Program-made: the position numbers and the translations under genes
Source of the DNA: CAZPAV01 sp964584755
GTDB taxonomy: Bacteria; Actinomycetota; Acidimicrobiia; Spongiisociales; UBA5794
Reading direction: 5' to 3'
Assembly (NCBI GenBank): GCA_964584755.1
Contig: CAZPAV010000027.1
Span: forward strand, 1 to 38,013
Length of the DNA: 38,013 nucleotides
Shown: positions 24,481 through 31,724 of the stretch, piece by piece
Position numbering within the stretch: position 1 is the first letter of the stretch
How the letters are laid out: each line of letters starts with the position of its first letter
Notes under the pieces: model-generated
What the model saw: the letters and a program-made list of their open reading frames with translations, nothing else
Told to the model about the DNA's origin: nothing
Database searches by the model: none

Positions 24481-26298
24481 CTAGTCGAGGATGGTCACCG
24501 TGCCGTTGGAGCCGTCGACACGGATGCGCCGACCGGTCTGGATTCGCTTCGTTCCGAACGCCGTCGCCGTCACCGCGGGAAGCCCGTACTCGCGGCAGAC
24601 GATCGCGGCGTGGCTCATCATTCCGCCGATGTCCGTCACGGTGGCCTGGATCTTGGAGAAGATCGGCGCCCACGACGGTGCCGTGAGGGGGGCGACGAGG
24701 ATCTCGCCCTCTTCGATCTCCCCGATCTGGTCGGCCGTCATAATCACCCGAGCACGACCCTCGGCCGTGCCGGGTGAGGCGGCGAAGCCGTGAAGCGTGT
24801 CGTCCGTCTGGCCGTCGCCGCCGGCGCTCAGCCACATCGCGATGCTGTCGGAGGTGATGCCCCACAGCATGATCGTGAACGGCTCGGTGACGACCTCGGG
24901 CGGCTCGCCGAAGGCGGGCGGAGGCGACCACGAGCTCAGGACGTCGAGGATGCGCCTGCGGCGGGCGAGCTCGGGCGGCAGGTAGTGGGGTCCACGAGGT
25001 TCGGCGCCCACGGCCCACGCCGAGTAGTAGTCCCACAGGACCTCGTTCACCTCGTCGCGCTTGAGCAGGAAGATGTCGTCGGGATCCGCGATGAAGCCCT
25101 CCTCGTGGAGGATCGCTCCGAGTTCCCGCATCTTGCGCCAGATGATGGCGTGCGAGTAGTGCTCGACCCAGAAGTTGTGATTCTCCACGTAGGGGAAGAC
25201 GACGCGGGCGAGGCCGAGCTTCTGGTCGAAGACCTCTCGATCCTCGTCCGACGGGAGGAGCTCGCGGTAGCCGCCTGCGACGCGGTCCCGCTCCGCTCGG
25301 ACCTCGTCGATGGGTCGAAGGAGGCTCTCTCCGGCGTGGATCATCGAGATGTGGTTCCGGATGAAGCCGAAGGGGATCTCGAGATGCTCGAGCCAGACGC
25401 GGTCGGTGTGGTAGAAGCCGGATCCGTCGGAGAAGTTGAACCAGGGGTTCTTGGCCTCGTCCCACGCAGCCAGCCACTGCCGGCCGGCAGCGGTCGTGCG
25501 GAGAGCGGCGACGATTCCCTCGGGATCGGAGCCGTCGAATGCGCCGTCGATGCCGAGATCGACTGCGGTCTGCGCGAGCTCCTTGAGCTTCTGGTCGGGC
25601 ACGAACAGGTCGACCTCGACCCCGGCGACCATCTTCGCGACCGCGAGGTCGGGGATGTTGGGGAACGCCTCCTTGCAGAAGCCGAAGAAGTCGAGGTAGG
25701 CGGCGTAGCCGAGGTTGAGGAACTCGAAGTGGTACTGCCACAACTTGAGCCCGAGGTTGAGGAGTCGCCGGTACTCCTCCTGGAGGGTGAGACCCGAGCC
25801 GAACCCGAGCCCGTCGGTGATCACCGACGTCTCCTCCTTGTCGGGGAGCCGGGCGAAGGTCACGGACTCGAGATCCACGGCGAGCTCGCGCATCTTCTCT
25901 CGCCACCGCTCGTACAGGTCGGGCCAGTTCATGAAGTAGTGGCCGGCCCGTTCCATGAAGTGCGGAACCCGACGCTCGATCTCCGCCGGGTCGGTCACCG
26001 GAATCGGGCTCAGGTACGCATAGCCGTTGAGGACCCGGTAGTCGATGCCGAGCGCCGGAGGGATCAGGTAGTGACGGGTGTTGTACTGCGAGAGGCACGC
26101 GAGGGCGTACTCGTAGAAGGTCGCGTCCCACGGGGTCAGTGCCTGGGACCAGTGGACCGCGTCCTGGAACCAGAACACCGACTCCTCGTACTCGCGACGG
26201 TCCTCACTGAACGGCAGCGAGTAGGTGTAGAGCTCCTGCCATCCCTCGGCGCCGGGTGGTGTCTCCACCTCGAAGGGGCTCGGAAAACGGTCAGCCAT
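24481..26298 (-). CDS. Dikinase substrate/swivelling-His subunit (phenylphosphate-synthase PpsA-like)
   Basis: The C-terminal 90 residues are a PEP-utilising-enzyme mobile domain: GEILVAPLTAPSWAPIF, then GGMMSHAAIVCREYGLPAV, with the phospho-carrier His563. The first roughly 500 residues are rich in Trp/Tyr/Phe (WFQDAVHWSQALTPWDATF at the start) and match no pyruvate or PEP barrel; they presumably bind the acceptor. The 605-residue length and the C-terminal His are like the 70-kDa PpsA of Thauera phenylphosphate synthase (conserved His near 569), and the middle-plus-His order is that of rifampin phosphotransferase. I infer transfer of a phosphoryl group from ATP, via His563, to a hydroxyl of an unknown substrate. 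The ATG overlaps the preceding gene by eight bases. Confidence 0.82.
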   Translation of the reverse strand: MADRFPSPFEVETPPGAEGWQELYTYSLPFSEDRREYEESVFWFQDAVHWSQALTPWDATFYEYALACLSQYNTRHYLIPPALGIDYRVLNGYAYLSPIPVTDPAEIERRVPHFMERAGHYFMNWPDLYERWREKMRELAVDLESVTFARLPDKEETSVITDGLGFGSGLTLQEEYRRLLNLGLKLWQYHFEFLNLGYAAYLDFFGFCKEAFPNIPDLAVAKMVAGVEVDLFVPDQKLKELAQTAVDLGIDGAFDGSDPEGIVAALRTTAAGRQWLAAWDEAKNPWFNFSDGSGFYHTDRVWLEHLEIPFGFIRNHISMIHAGESLLRPIDEVRAERDRVAGGYRELLPSDEDREVFDQKLGLARVVFPYVENHNFWVEHYSHAIIWRKMRELGAILHEEGFIADPDDIFLLKRDEVNEVLWDYYSAWAVGAEPRGPHYLPPELARRRRILDVLSSWSPPPAFGEPPEVVTEPFTIMLWGITSDSIAMWLSAGGDGQTDDTLHGFAASPGTAEGRARVIMTADQIGEIEEGEILVAPLTAPSWAPIFSKIQATVTDIGGMMSHAAIVCREYGLPAVTATAFGTKRIQTGRRIRVDGSNGTVTILD

Positions 26299-27427
26299 GG
26301 GGCTCCTGCCTTTCCTGGTGATCTCGACGGCCGGGCTCGTGCCCGGCGCCTCCGGACGTGTGTCGCCGATGAAGAGGGGTGAGGAGGGTGCTCACGATGC
26401 CCTCGAGGGGGTCCTGGCCGGGTCGGGCGATCGGTGCGTGGGGCTTCCGGCTCCACACCGTCTCCGCTCGGCTCTGGAGGAGCACGACGTTCTCGTCGGC
26501 CGGGAGGGTCTCGTCGAGGGCCCACTCGAGGTCTTGCGGGCAGCCGTAATGGGCTTCGGCACGTTGGGCGAGGAGGGCGATCGCCTTGACCTCGTCGTCG
26601 CCGAGCGAAGGGGCGGTTCTGCGGGATTCGGGGACCGGGACCAACTCGACGCCGCGGCCGTCGACGCGGACGCGGTACTCGGCGGCCTTGGGCGAGATCG
26701 TCCTCGAGGTGATCTCGCCCAGGACTCGGTCCACGAGGAAGTTGTCGGGGGTCACCTCGCCGGAGACCACCGCTTCGCCGAAGCCCCACGACGCGTCGAT
26801 GGCGATGACGCTGCGGTCGCCGTCGATCGGGTTCAGCGTGAAGGCCACCCCTGCGGTTCTCGGACGGACCATGACCTGGACGCAGACGGCCATGGAGATC
26901 GTCTCGTGATCGTGTCCGGTGGCGTGACGGTACGTGATCGCCCGGTCGGTGAACATCGAGGACCAGCAGCGTTGGACGGCCCTCAGGACCTCGTCGCGTC
27001 CGACGATCCACAGGAACGTGTCCTGTTGACCGGCGAAGGAGGCATCGGGGAGGTCCTCGGCCGTCGCCGAGGAGCGGACGGCGACCGGGATCTCGCGCTC
27101 GAAGCGAGCGCAGAGCCGCGCGTAGGCGTCGGCGATGTGCTCGGCGACCGTCGGATCCACGGGGATGGCTTCGATGCGTGCCCGTGCCTTGCGGGAGATC
27201 TCGGCGACGCCGGCGGGATCCTCGAAGTCGACGCGGTCGAGGATGGCGGTGACTTCGGCGCGGGGGACCGAATCCACCTTGAGTCGCTCGTAGGCGTCGG
27301 TCGTGATCGAGAAGCCGGGCGGGACGGGGAGTCCGGCTCGCGTCATCCGGCCGAGGGAGGTGCCCTTGCCGCCGACGCGTCTGGCCATAGCGTCGTCGAA
27401 CTGGTCGAACCAGGAGATGTATTCCAT
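26291..27427 (-). CDS. Dikinase ATP-binding subunit (PEP/pyruvate-binding domain, PpsB-like)
   Basis: A 378-residue protein made only of the ATP-grasp domain of PEP synthase-like enzymes: VGGKGTSLGRMTRAGLPVPPG, PVAVRSSATAEDLPDASFAGQ, DTFLWIVG, QVMVRPRTAGVAFTLNP, SWGFGEAVVSGEVTPD and CPQDLEWAL, LLQSRAETVW (separate motifs). The His and PEP-binding domains are missing and are supplied in part by the next gene. Canonical enzymes of the family split ATP to AMP and phosphate while phosphorylating the partner His. The ATG follows GGGAGGGCGAG. It is the first gene of the operon; its divergent neighbour encodes an IclR regulator across a 199-base control region. Confidence 0.85.
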   Translation of the reverse strand: MEYISWFDQFDDAMARRVGGKGTSLGRMTRAGLPVPPGFSITTDAYERLKVDSVPRAEVTAILDRVDFEDPAGVAEISRKARARIEAIPVDPTVAEHIADAYARLCARFEREIPVAVRSSATAEDLPDASFAGQQDTFLWIVGRDEVLRAVQRCWSSMFTDRAITYRHATGHDHETISMAVCVQVMVRPRTAGVAFTLNPIDGDRSVIAIDASWGFGEAVVSGEVTPDNFLVDRVLGEITSRTISPKAAEYRVRVDGRGVELVPVPESRRTAPSLGDDEVKAIALLAQRAEAHYGCPQDLEWALDETLPADENVVLLQSRAETVWSRKPHAPIARPGQDPLEGIVSTLLTPLHRRHTSGGAGHEPGRRDHQERQEPHG

Positions 27428-27513
27428 CTCGCCCTCCCGACGTCGCGTCCCAACCGCGGGCGCGACTCCGGGCACCCTAGAGGGGGCGATCCCGCTTCAC
27501 AAGAACGATGTAA

Positions 27514-27577
27514 CGTATAGAGGTCGCTTTTGATCCAGATAAATCACGATTCGGGACAGTCTGTTCCGTATAGTGGT
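27514..27577. promoter_or_regulatory. Operator-like direct repeats between the operon and iclR
   Basis: CGTATAGAGGT (27514-27524) and CGTATAGTGGT (27567-27577) agree in 10 of 11 bases and lie 53 bases apart, close to five helical turns. They sit in the only clearly AT-rich stretch of the region, between divergent genes. TAGGAT at 27592-27597 is a -10-like hexamer for the regulator gene. A related inverted element, CATAGCGGGA, follows the second repeat. Binding by the IclR protein is inferred. Confidence 0.5.
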
Positions 27578-27626
27578 ACATAGCGGGACGATAGGATGAG
27601 GATCACGGCTTCCTGGCGGTGAGATC

Positions 27627-28415
27627 ATGACGGAACCGGTGCTCTCTTCGGTGCGCAACGCCCTGCGAGTGTTGAAGGCCTTCCGCGCCGGACCCGGGGA
27701 GCTCGGGGTGTCCGACATCGCTCGGGATCTGGGTCTGGGGAAGAGCACGGTTCATCGCCTGGTGCGAACCCTCGTCGCGGAGGGGTTCCTCACCCAGGAC
27801 CGGGGGAGTGGTCGGTACCGGCTGGGGCTCGTGCTGGCCGAACTCGGTGCGGCGGCGACCATGGACGTGAACTTCCACGCGGCCGCGATCGGGCCGCTCG
27901 AGGAGCTGTGGAAGCTCACCGGTGAGACGGTCCAGCTCGCCGTTCTCGATGGGCGGCAAGTCGTCTTCGTCGAGCGGATCGAGTCGCCGAACACGCTTCG
28001 ACTCTTCAACCAGGTCGGTCGGCGCAACTGGGCTCACGCAAGCGCCACGGGCAAGGCGCTGCTGGCGCATCTCCCGCCGCAGGAGCTCGATCGACTGCTC
28101 GATGGTTGGGAGCTGCAAGCTGTGACGCCCCATACGATCACCGACCATCAGGTGCTCCGCGACGAGCTCGCCGTGGTCCGGGCCCGCGGCTACTCGCAGA
28201 ACGTCAACGAGTCGAGCATCGGAATCGTCTCGGTGGGGGCGCCGATCAGGAATGCCGCCGGGGAGGTGGTCGCCGCGGTGTCGTCGGCCGGGCCGGCGCT
28301 GCGGCTGCAGGCGACCGCCATGGAGGACCATGCGGGAGCCGTCCTGGCCGCCGCCGAGGCCATCTCCCGGAATCTGGGGTGGCGGCCGACCATCGGGTCC
28401 GTGCCGACCGGTTAG
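27627..28415 (+). CDS. IclR-family transcriptional regulator
   Basis: A 262-residue regulator. The N-terminal winged helix (SVRNALRVLKAFRAGPGEL, then ARDLGLGKSTVHRLVRTL, and the wing GRYRLGLVLAELG) is followed by the IclR effector domain with VFVERIESPNTLRLF, HASATGKALLAHLP, VNESSIGIVSVGAPI and AAVSSAGPALRL. IclR proteins often control aromatic or other catabolic operons and respond to pathway metabolites. Being divergent from the dikinase operon it is the probable local regulator. The ATG has a GGCGGTGAG ribosome site. Confidence 0.93.
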   Translation: MTEPVLSSVRNALRVLKAFRAGPGELGVSDIARDLGLGKSTVHRLVRTLVAEGFLTQDRGSGRYRLGLVLAELGAAATMDVNFHAAAIGPLEELWKLTGETVQLAVLDGRQVVFVERIESPNTLRLFNQVGRRNWAHASATGKALLAHLPPQELDRLLDGWELQAVTPHTITDHQVLRDELAVVRARGYSQNVNESSIGIVSVGAPIRNAAGEVVAAVSSAGPALRLQATAMEDHAGAVLAAAEAISRNLGWRPTIGSVPTG

Positions 28416-28428
28416 CGCCTCCCCACCT

Positions 28429-28476
28429 CTCCTGGCCTGCAGTACGCAGACCATGCCATGCCGGGAACGCCAGGAG
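28429..28476 (+). terminator. Weak hairpin behind the iclR gene
   Basis: CTCCTGGC (28429-28436) pairs perfectly with GCCAGGAG (28469-28476) around a 32-base loop that contains the smaller stem CTGC/GCAG. It lies 14 bases after the stop codon. The large loop makes termination uncertain. Confidence 0.35.
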
Positions 28477-28789
28477 GGTTGGGTGCGTGCCGAGGAAGCG
28501 GACCGGATCATCGCTGACGAATCCGAGGGTCTCGCCGGATCCGAGGCCGGCCGCGACGACGAGTCCCCACGGCGCCGGCGAGCAGCACCCACCGTCGCCT
28601 GGGCCTCGCCCTCCGAACCGGATCGGTGGGGACCTCGTCGACGGGGCTGGGGTCGCGCCGCGGAGTGACGGACCGCGTGTCCCGAAGCCATCACGGCTCC
28701 CCATGTCCGCTCCAGGACGGATCCGCGGTCCCCGAGGCGGACCGGTCCGGACACCTCACCCCTCGAGAGGACCGTGAGGAAGGAGCGTC
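28477..28789. other. Intergenic stretch without a recognisable gene
   Basis: All six frames give only Arg/Gly/Pro-rich shadow peptides with no family resemblance. A 12-base palindrome CGGACCGGTCCG lies at 28738-28749. I see no tRNA, repeat array or clear promoter. Confidence 0.5.
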
Positions 28790-28909
28790 ATGGAGAGGAG
28801 CGGTTTCGCCATGGTGGACCGGCAGCAGCGCCGGCTGCCGGCGCTCGGAGCGGCCACAGCGGAGGTGGCCGCCACCAGGATGGGCCCCCTCGGCGGGGAC
28901 GTTGCCTGA
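28790..28909 (+). CDS. Possible 39-residue protein
   Basis: ATG 28790 is preceded by GAGGAAGGAGCGTC, a good ribosome site at the right distance. The short frame (MERSGFAMVDRQQRRLPAL followed by an Ala/Thr-rich half, ending GGDVA) has no recognised family, signal or membrane segment. It is kept because of the ribosome site and because it sits in an otherwise empty 545-base gap; chance is a real alternative. Confidence 0.3.
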   Translation: MERSGFAMVDRQQRRLPALGAATAEVAATRMGPLGGDVA

Positions 28910-28960
28910 CGGGCGGCCGCGTACGGGGATGACGTGACCGGCGGGACCGGGCAGAATCGG

Positions 28961-29779
28961 ATGGTGGAGCCCTTCGTCGTCGCGCACAACCCGGATCCGG
29001 ACAGTTCCCTTCCCTACCTGCTGGCACTTCCCATCGAAGGCGGCGTGCTGCTGAAAGCTCGGGAGGACTGGCCGCGGGCGTCCCGGGTCTACTGCCATCC
29101 GCTCGACGTGTGGCCGGCGGACGCCGAGGTGATCGCCGAGGTGCCCGTGAAGCTGTGCCGGCGACGGGGCTCGGCCATCGATCTGGTCCTCGACCGGCGG
29201 ATCAACAGCCGCAGCCAGTTCGTGTTCACCACGGTCCGGGGACGGCCCGCCATCTTCTGGCAGACCGCGCGTGCCGCCAAGGGGGCCCGGCCCGGCGTAC
29301 GGGTTCCCAAGCGGCGGGCTGCCGGGCTCACCGAGCTGATGGTCGTCGTCGACACGCGGGAGCGCTACCCGTACCGGTTCGCCGCCCATCCCGTCACGAC
29401 CTCCCGCTCGGCCCTGGCGGTCGGCGACTACGCCGTCGTCGTCGGCGACGTGGTGGTGGCCGCCGTGGAACGGAAACGCCCGGACGACTTCCGTAGCTCC
29501 CTGGTCGACGGCTCGCTGTCTTTCGTGATGGCGGAGCTCGCCACCCTCCCCGCCGCGGCGGTGGTGGTCGAGGAGCGGTACTCGTCGATGCTCGCCTCGC
29601 CTCACGTCGAACCGGGCTGGATCGCCGAGCTGATCGCCCGCGTCCAGGTTCGGTACCCCTCCGTGCCCGTCGTATTCTGCGACTCCCGCAAGTTCGCCGA
29701 AGAGTGGACCTACCGGTTCCTTGGTGCCGCCTACGCCGAACTCGGGATGCCTCTGGCCGGGGAGACCGACGACACCTGA
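28961..29779 (+). CDS. Stand-alone ERCC4 (XPF-type) nuclease-domain protein
   Basis: The C-terminal half carries the XPF nuclease core in order: VVVDTRERYPYRF, LAVGDYAVVVGDVVVAAVERK and RPDDFRSSLVDGSL, with the GDY...ERK acidic/basic pair that coordinates metal, then VVVEERYSSM. The N-terminal half (FVVAHNPDPDSSLPYLL, KAREDWPRASRVYCHP) is conserved in actinobacterial relatives but of unknown role. No helicase or HhH2 domain accompanies it, unlike eukaryotic XPF. A role in DNA repair of branched structures is likely by family only. ATG 28961 is preferred over a GTG nine codons upstream; neither has a strong ribosome site. Confidence 0.85.
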   Translation: MVEPFVVAHNPDPDSSLPYLLALPIEGGVLLKAREDWPRASRVYCHPLDVWPADAEVIAEVPVKLCRRRGSAIDLVLDRRINSRSQFVFTTVRGRPAIFWQTARAAKGARPGVRVPKRRAAGLTELMVVVDTRERYPYRFAAHPVTTSRSALAVGDYAVVVGDVVVAAVERKRPDDFRSSLVDGSLSFVMAELATLPAAAVVVEERYSSMLASPHVEPGWIAELIARVQVRYPSVPVVFCDSRKFAEEWTYRFLGAAYAELGMPLAGETDDT

Positions 29780-29781
29780 CG

Positions 29782-29997
29782 GTGTCGAGAGCGCGCCTAC
29801 GGTCGCGTTCACTGATCTGCATACCGGGTACGAGTGTCCGGATCGACAAGGCGACGCATCGGGAGCTGAAGCGGCTCGCCGCCGAGTTGGGGACGACGGT
29901 GGGTGACACCGTGGCCTTGGCGGTGCGTTTTCTGCGGCAGGACCGGATCAGTCTGAACCGTGGGTTGCTCGGGCTGATCCTCCGCATCCCTTCGTAG
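29782..29997 (+). pseudogene. Degraded VapB-like antitoxin, no toxin
   Basis: The frame contains TSVRIDKATHRELKRLAAE and LGTTVGDTVALAVRFLRQDR, a ribbon-helix-helix DNA-binding domain as in VapB-type antitoxins, which normally begin MTSVRID. Here the codon at the expected initiator region is ATA or GGT, and the nearest in-frame start is a GTG 18 codons upstream giving an unrelated Arg-rich leader. The C-terminus stops after only about 14 further residues, shorter than a toxin-binding tail. No PIN-domain toxin follows; tRNA genes lie on the other strand. I read it as a relic of a toxin-antitoxin pair, possibly still DNA-binding. Confidence 0.55.
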
Positions 29998-30093
29998 GTG
30001 AACCCGTGGTCCGGCGCCGACGAGAGGTCGCGGTCACCGAGGTGACCCGAGCTCCGGAGGGGTTCGCGCCCGTCGTGCCGGGTCTCCCGGCGG

Positions 30094-30166
30094 TGGTCAG
30101 GGGCAGGGTCGAACTGCCGACCTCCGGTTTTTCAGACCGGCGCTCTACCAGCTGAGCTACCTGACC
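30094..30166 (-). tRNA. tRNA-Phe (GAA)
   Basis: Minus strand: acceptor GGTCAGG pairs with CCTGACC, D arm GCTCAGCTGGTAGAGC, anticodon stem CCGGT/ACCGG around CTGAAAA (anticodon GAA), T arm GGCAG-TTCGACC-CTGCC, discriminator A. CCA is not encoded. Downstream a small hairpin GGTCACC/GGTGACC (30032-30047) may end the tRNA transcript. Third gene of the Glu-Asp-Phe cluster. Confidence 0.97.
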
Positions 30167-30195
30167 ACACGCCCGAACCATCGGTCCGGGCGTGG

Positions 30196-30270
30196 CGGGA
30201 GCGACGGGATTTGAACCCGCGACCTCCGGCTTGACAGGCCGGCGTGAACTCCAGACTTCACCACGCCCCC
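30196..30270 (-). tRNA. tRNA-Asp (GTC)
   Basis: Minus strand: acceptor GGGGGCG pairs with CGCTCCC (one G-U), D arm GTGAAGTCTGGAGTTCAC, anticodon loop CTGTCAA (anticodon GTC), T loop TTCAAAT within GCGGG/CCCGT, discriminator G. The following bases read CCA, so the tail appears encoded. Middle gene of the cluster. Confidence 0.97.
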
Positions 30271-30275
30271 GGTCG

Positions 30276-30348
30276 TGCCCCCAGGGGAATTCGAATCCCC
30301 GTTGCCGCCTTGAAAGGGCGGAGTCCTAGGCCGCTGGACGATGGGGGC
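30276..30348 (-). tRNA. tRNA-Glu (TTC)
   Basis: Minus strand: acceptor GCCCCCA pairs with TGGGGGC, D arm GTCCAGCGGCCTAGGAC, anticodon loop CTTTCAA (anticodon TTC) on stem CCGCC/GGCGG, T loop TTCGAAT, discriminator A; CCA not encoded. First gene of the cluster. The 78 bases between it and the lipoprotein gene hold no clear promoter. Confidence 0.97.
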
Positions 30349-30426
30349 GGGGCCCCGGAATCATAAACGGCCTCGGTCGGCACCGGGGCGGGAGTATATC
30401 GAGCAACCCCCGCTTGTCCACGGCCG

Positions 30427-31608
30427 TCAGCCCCGCGGGGACCACGCCACCCACGACCCGGAGGCGACCCGCCGTGGGGCCTCCTCGCCGAGGTGTTGCA
30501 CCCAGATGCCGGCCTCCCCATCCACGGTCCCCGGATACGCGAAGGCGTCCGCCCCGGGCGACCACAACCGCATCGACTGGGCGTACTGATCGAAGAAGGG
30601 AACGAAGTTCCCGAACCAGCCGGGGTCGGCCGTGAAGGGGGCGTACGTGTCGAGGCCCGTGCCGTCCCAGACGAGCCAGCGGAAGGTGCCGACACGATCC
30701 ACGACGTCGAGGAGCAGCAGGCGCTCCCCGTCGGGGCTCCAGAAGAACGCCGCCGCCGGCCGGTCCAACGCGGTCACCACCGTCCCGGAGGCGGCGTCGA
30801 GAACGAGCACCCGTCCCGTCGGAAGCTCGGGGATACGACCAGCGGCAGCGGCGAGGCCCTGCCGTTCCCGGGGCCGACCGCCGGGGTCGAACGTCTCGAC
30901 GGCGATCCGGCGATCGGTGGCGACGAAACGGGCGCCGCCCGGAACCGTGGCGAGAGGCTCGACCCTGCCGTCGCGGGAGCGAACGAGCTCCTGACCGTCG
31001 CGGGTCCGCCGCAGGTACACCACCCCGGCGGAGGTCCACGCCGGAGCCTGGAAGAGGCCCGGCCGGGTCTCGAGCACCTCGTTGGCGGCGGTGAAGCCGA
31101 GGCGGTCGAGGCGATCATCGCCGACGTGGGCGGCCAGCGCCGAACCGTCGGGGCTCCAGCTGAAGTAGAAGGGAACCCCGCCGTCACGGAGGTCCCGGTC
31201 GCCGCCTCGCACCTCGAAGAGGAGGCTCCCGTCGGGATCGCCCCGCAGCCAGGCGAGGGCCCGTCCCGTCGGATCCCAGGCGAAGTAGAACGCGGCCGTG
31301 GACGTCGGGTACTCGAGGCGGGCGGTGTCGGAGACGGCGACGGTGACGAGCGCCGGATCGGGGCCGGTGCGGGCGTAGGTGACCCGCCGGCCGTCCGGGG
31401 TCCAGGTCGGTTGGAAGGCGCCGTTCTCGGCTCCGGCAGCCGCGAGGAGACGACTCGTCCCGTCGGCGGAGGCGACGAGCCGGACCGCGCCCGAGTCGTC
31501 GAGGACGACGAGATCCTCCGTCGGCGGGGTTCGGCCGGCGGTACACGCCGCGGCGAGGAGAGCCACGGCGGCGAGGAGCCCGACTCCGGCGGTGCGACGA
31601 CGTCCCAC
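30427..31608 (-). CDS. Beta-propeller (TolB/WD40-like) lipoprotein
   Basis: A 393-residue exported lipoprotein: short Arg-rich start, hydrophobic segment and lipobox LAAAC with Cys22. The mature part has repeated beta-propeller blades of the TolB/PD40 type, each with a WSPDG-like motif: FQPTWTPDGRRVTYA, FYFAWDPTGRALAWL, FYFSWSPDGSALAAH, FFWSPDGERLLLL and MRLWSPGADAFAYPG. Such proteins are scaffolds or sensors at the cell surface; no enzyme residues can be named. The GTG start is divergent from the korA gene. Role unknown. Confidence 0.85.
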   Translation of the reverse strand: MGRRRTAGVGLLAAVALLAAACTAGRTPPTEDLVVLDDSGAVRLVASADGTSRLLAAAGAENGAFQPTWTPDGRRVTYARTGPDPALVTVAVSDTARLEYPTSTAAFYFAWDPTGRALAWLRGDPDGSLLFEVRGGDRDLRDGGVPFYFSWSPDGSALAAHVGDDRLDRLGFTAANEVLETRPGLFQAPAWTSAGVVYLRRTRDGQELVRSRDGRVEPLATVPGGARFVATDRRIAVETFDPGGRPRERQGLAAAAGRIPELPTGRVLVLDAASGTVVTALDRPAAAFFWSPDGERLLLLDVVDRVGTFRWLVWDGTGLDTYAPFTADPGWFGNFVPFFDQYAQSMRLWSPGADAFAYPGTVDGEAGIWVQHLGEEAPRRVASGSWVAWSPRG

Positions 31609-31724
31609 GCCGGGTGCAACCGACGAACCGCGGAGGCGCTTCCCATCTCTCGGCTCCTGGTGGTCGGCACGTGTCGTGGTGCCGGTACGCTGGACCCGTC
31701 CCGCCAGCGGCCCGGAGATGCAGG

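Noticed and set aside
22787..26131. A single 1114-codon frame spanning the FAD oxidoreductase and beyond
   Set aside because: Only the part from ATG 24418 encodes the oxidoreductase; the upstream extension is a shadow of the dikinase subunit in another frame, and a ribosome site supports the internal start.
24481..27427. Dikinase pair as a normal PEP synthase or pyruvate phosphate dikinase broken in two
   Set aside because: The PEP/pyruvate-binding barrel is missing, the order is ATP-grasp, unknown domain, then His domain, and the genes overlap by eight bases as in a designed pair rather than a frameshift.
29782..30348. Integrated element at the tRNA genes
   Set aside because: No integrase, no duplicated tRNA 3' end and no flanking direct repeats were seen in the window; only the antitoxin relic hints at past insertion.
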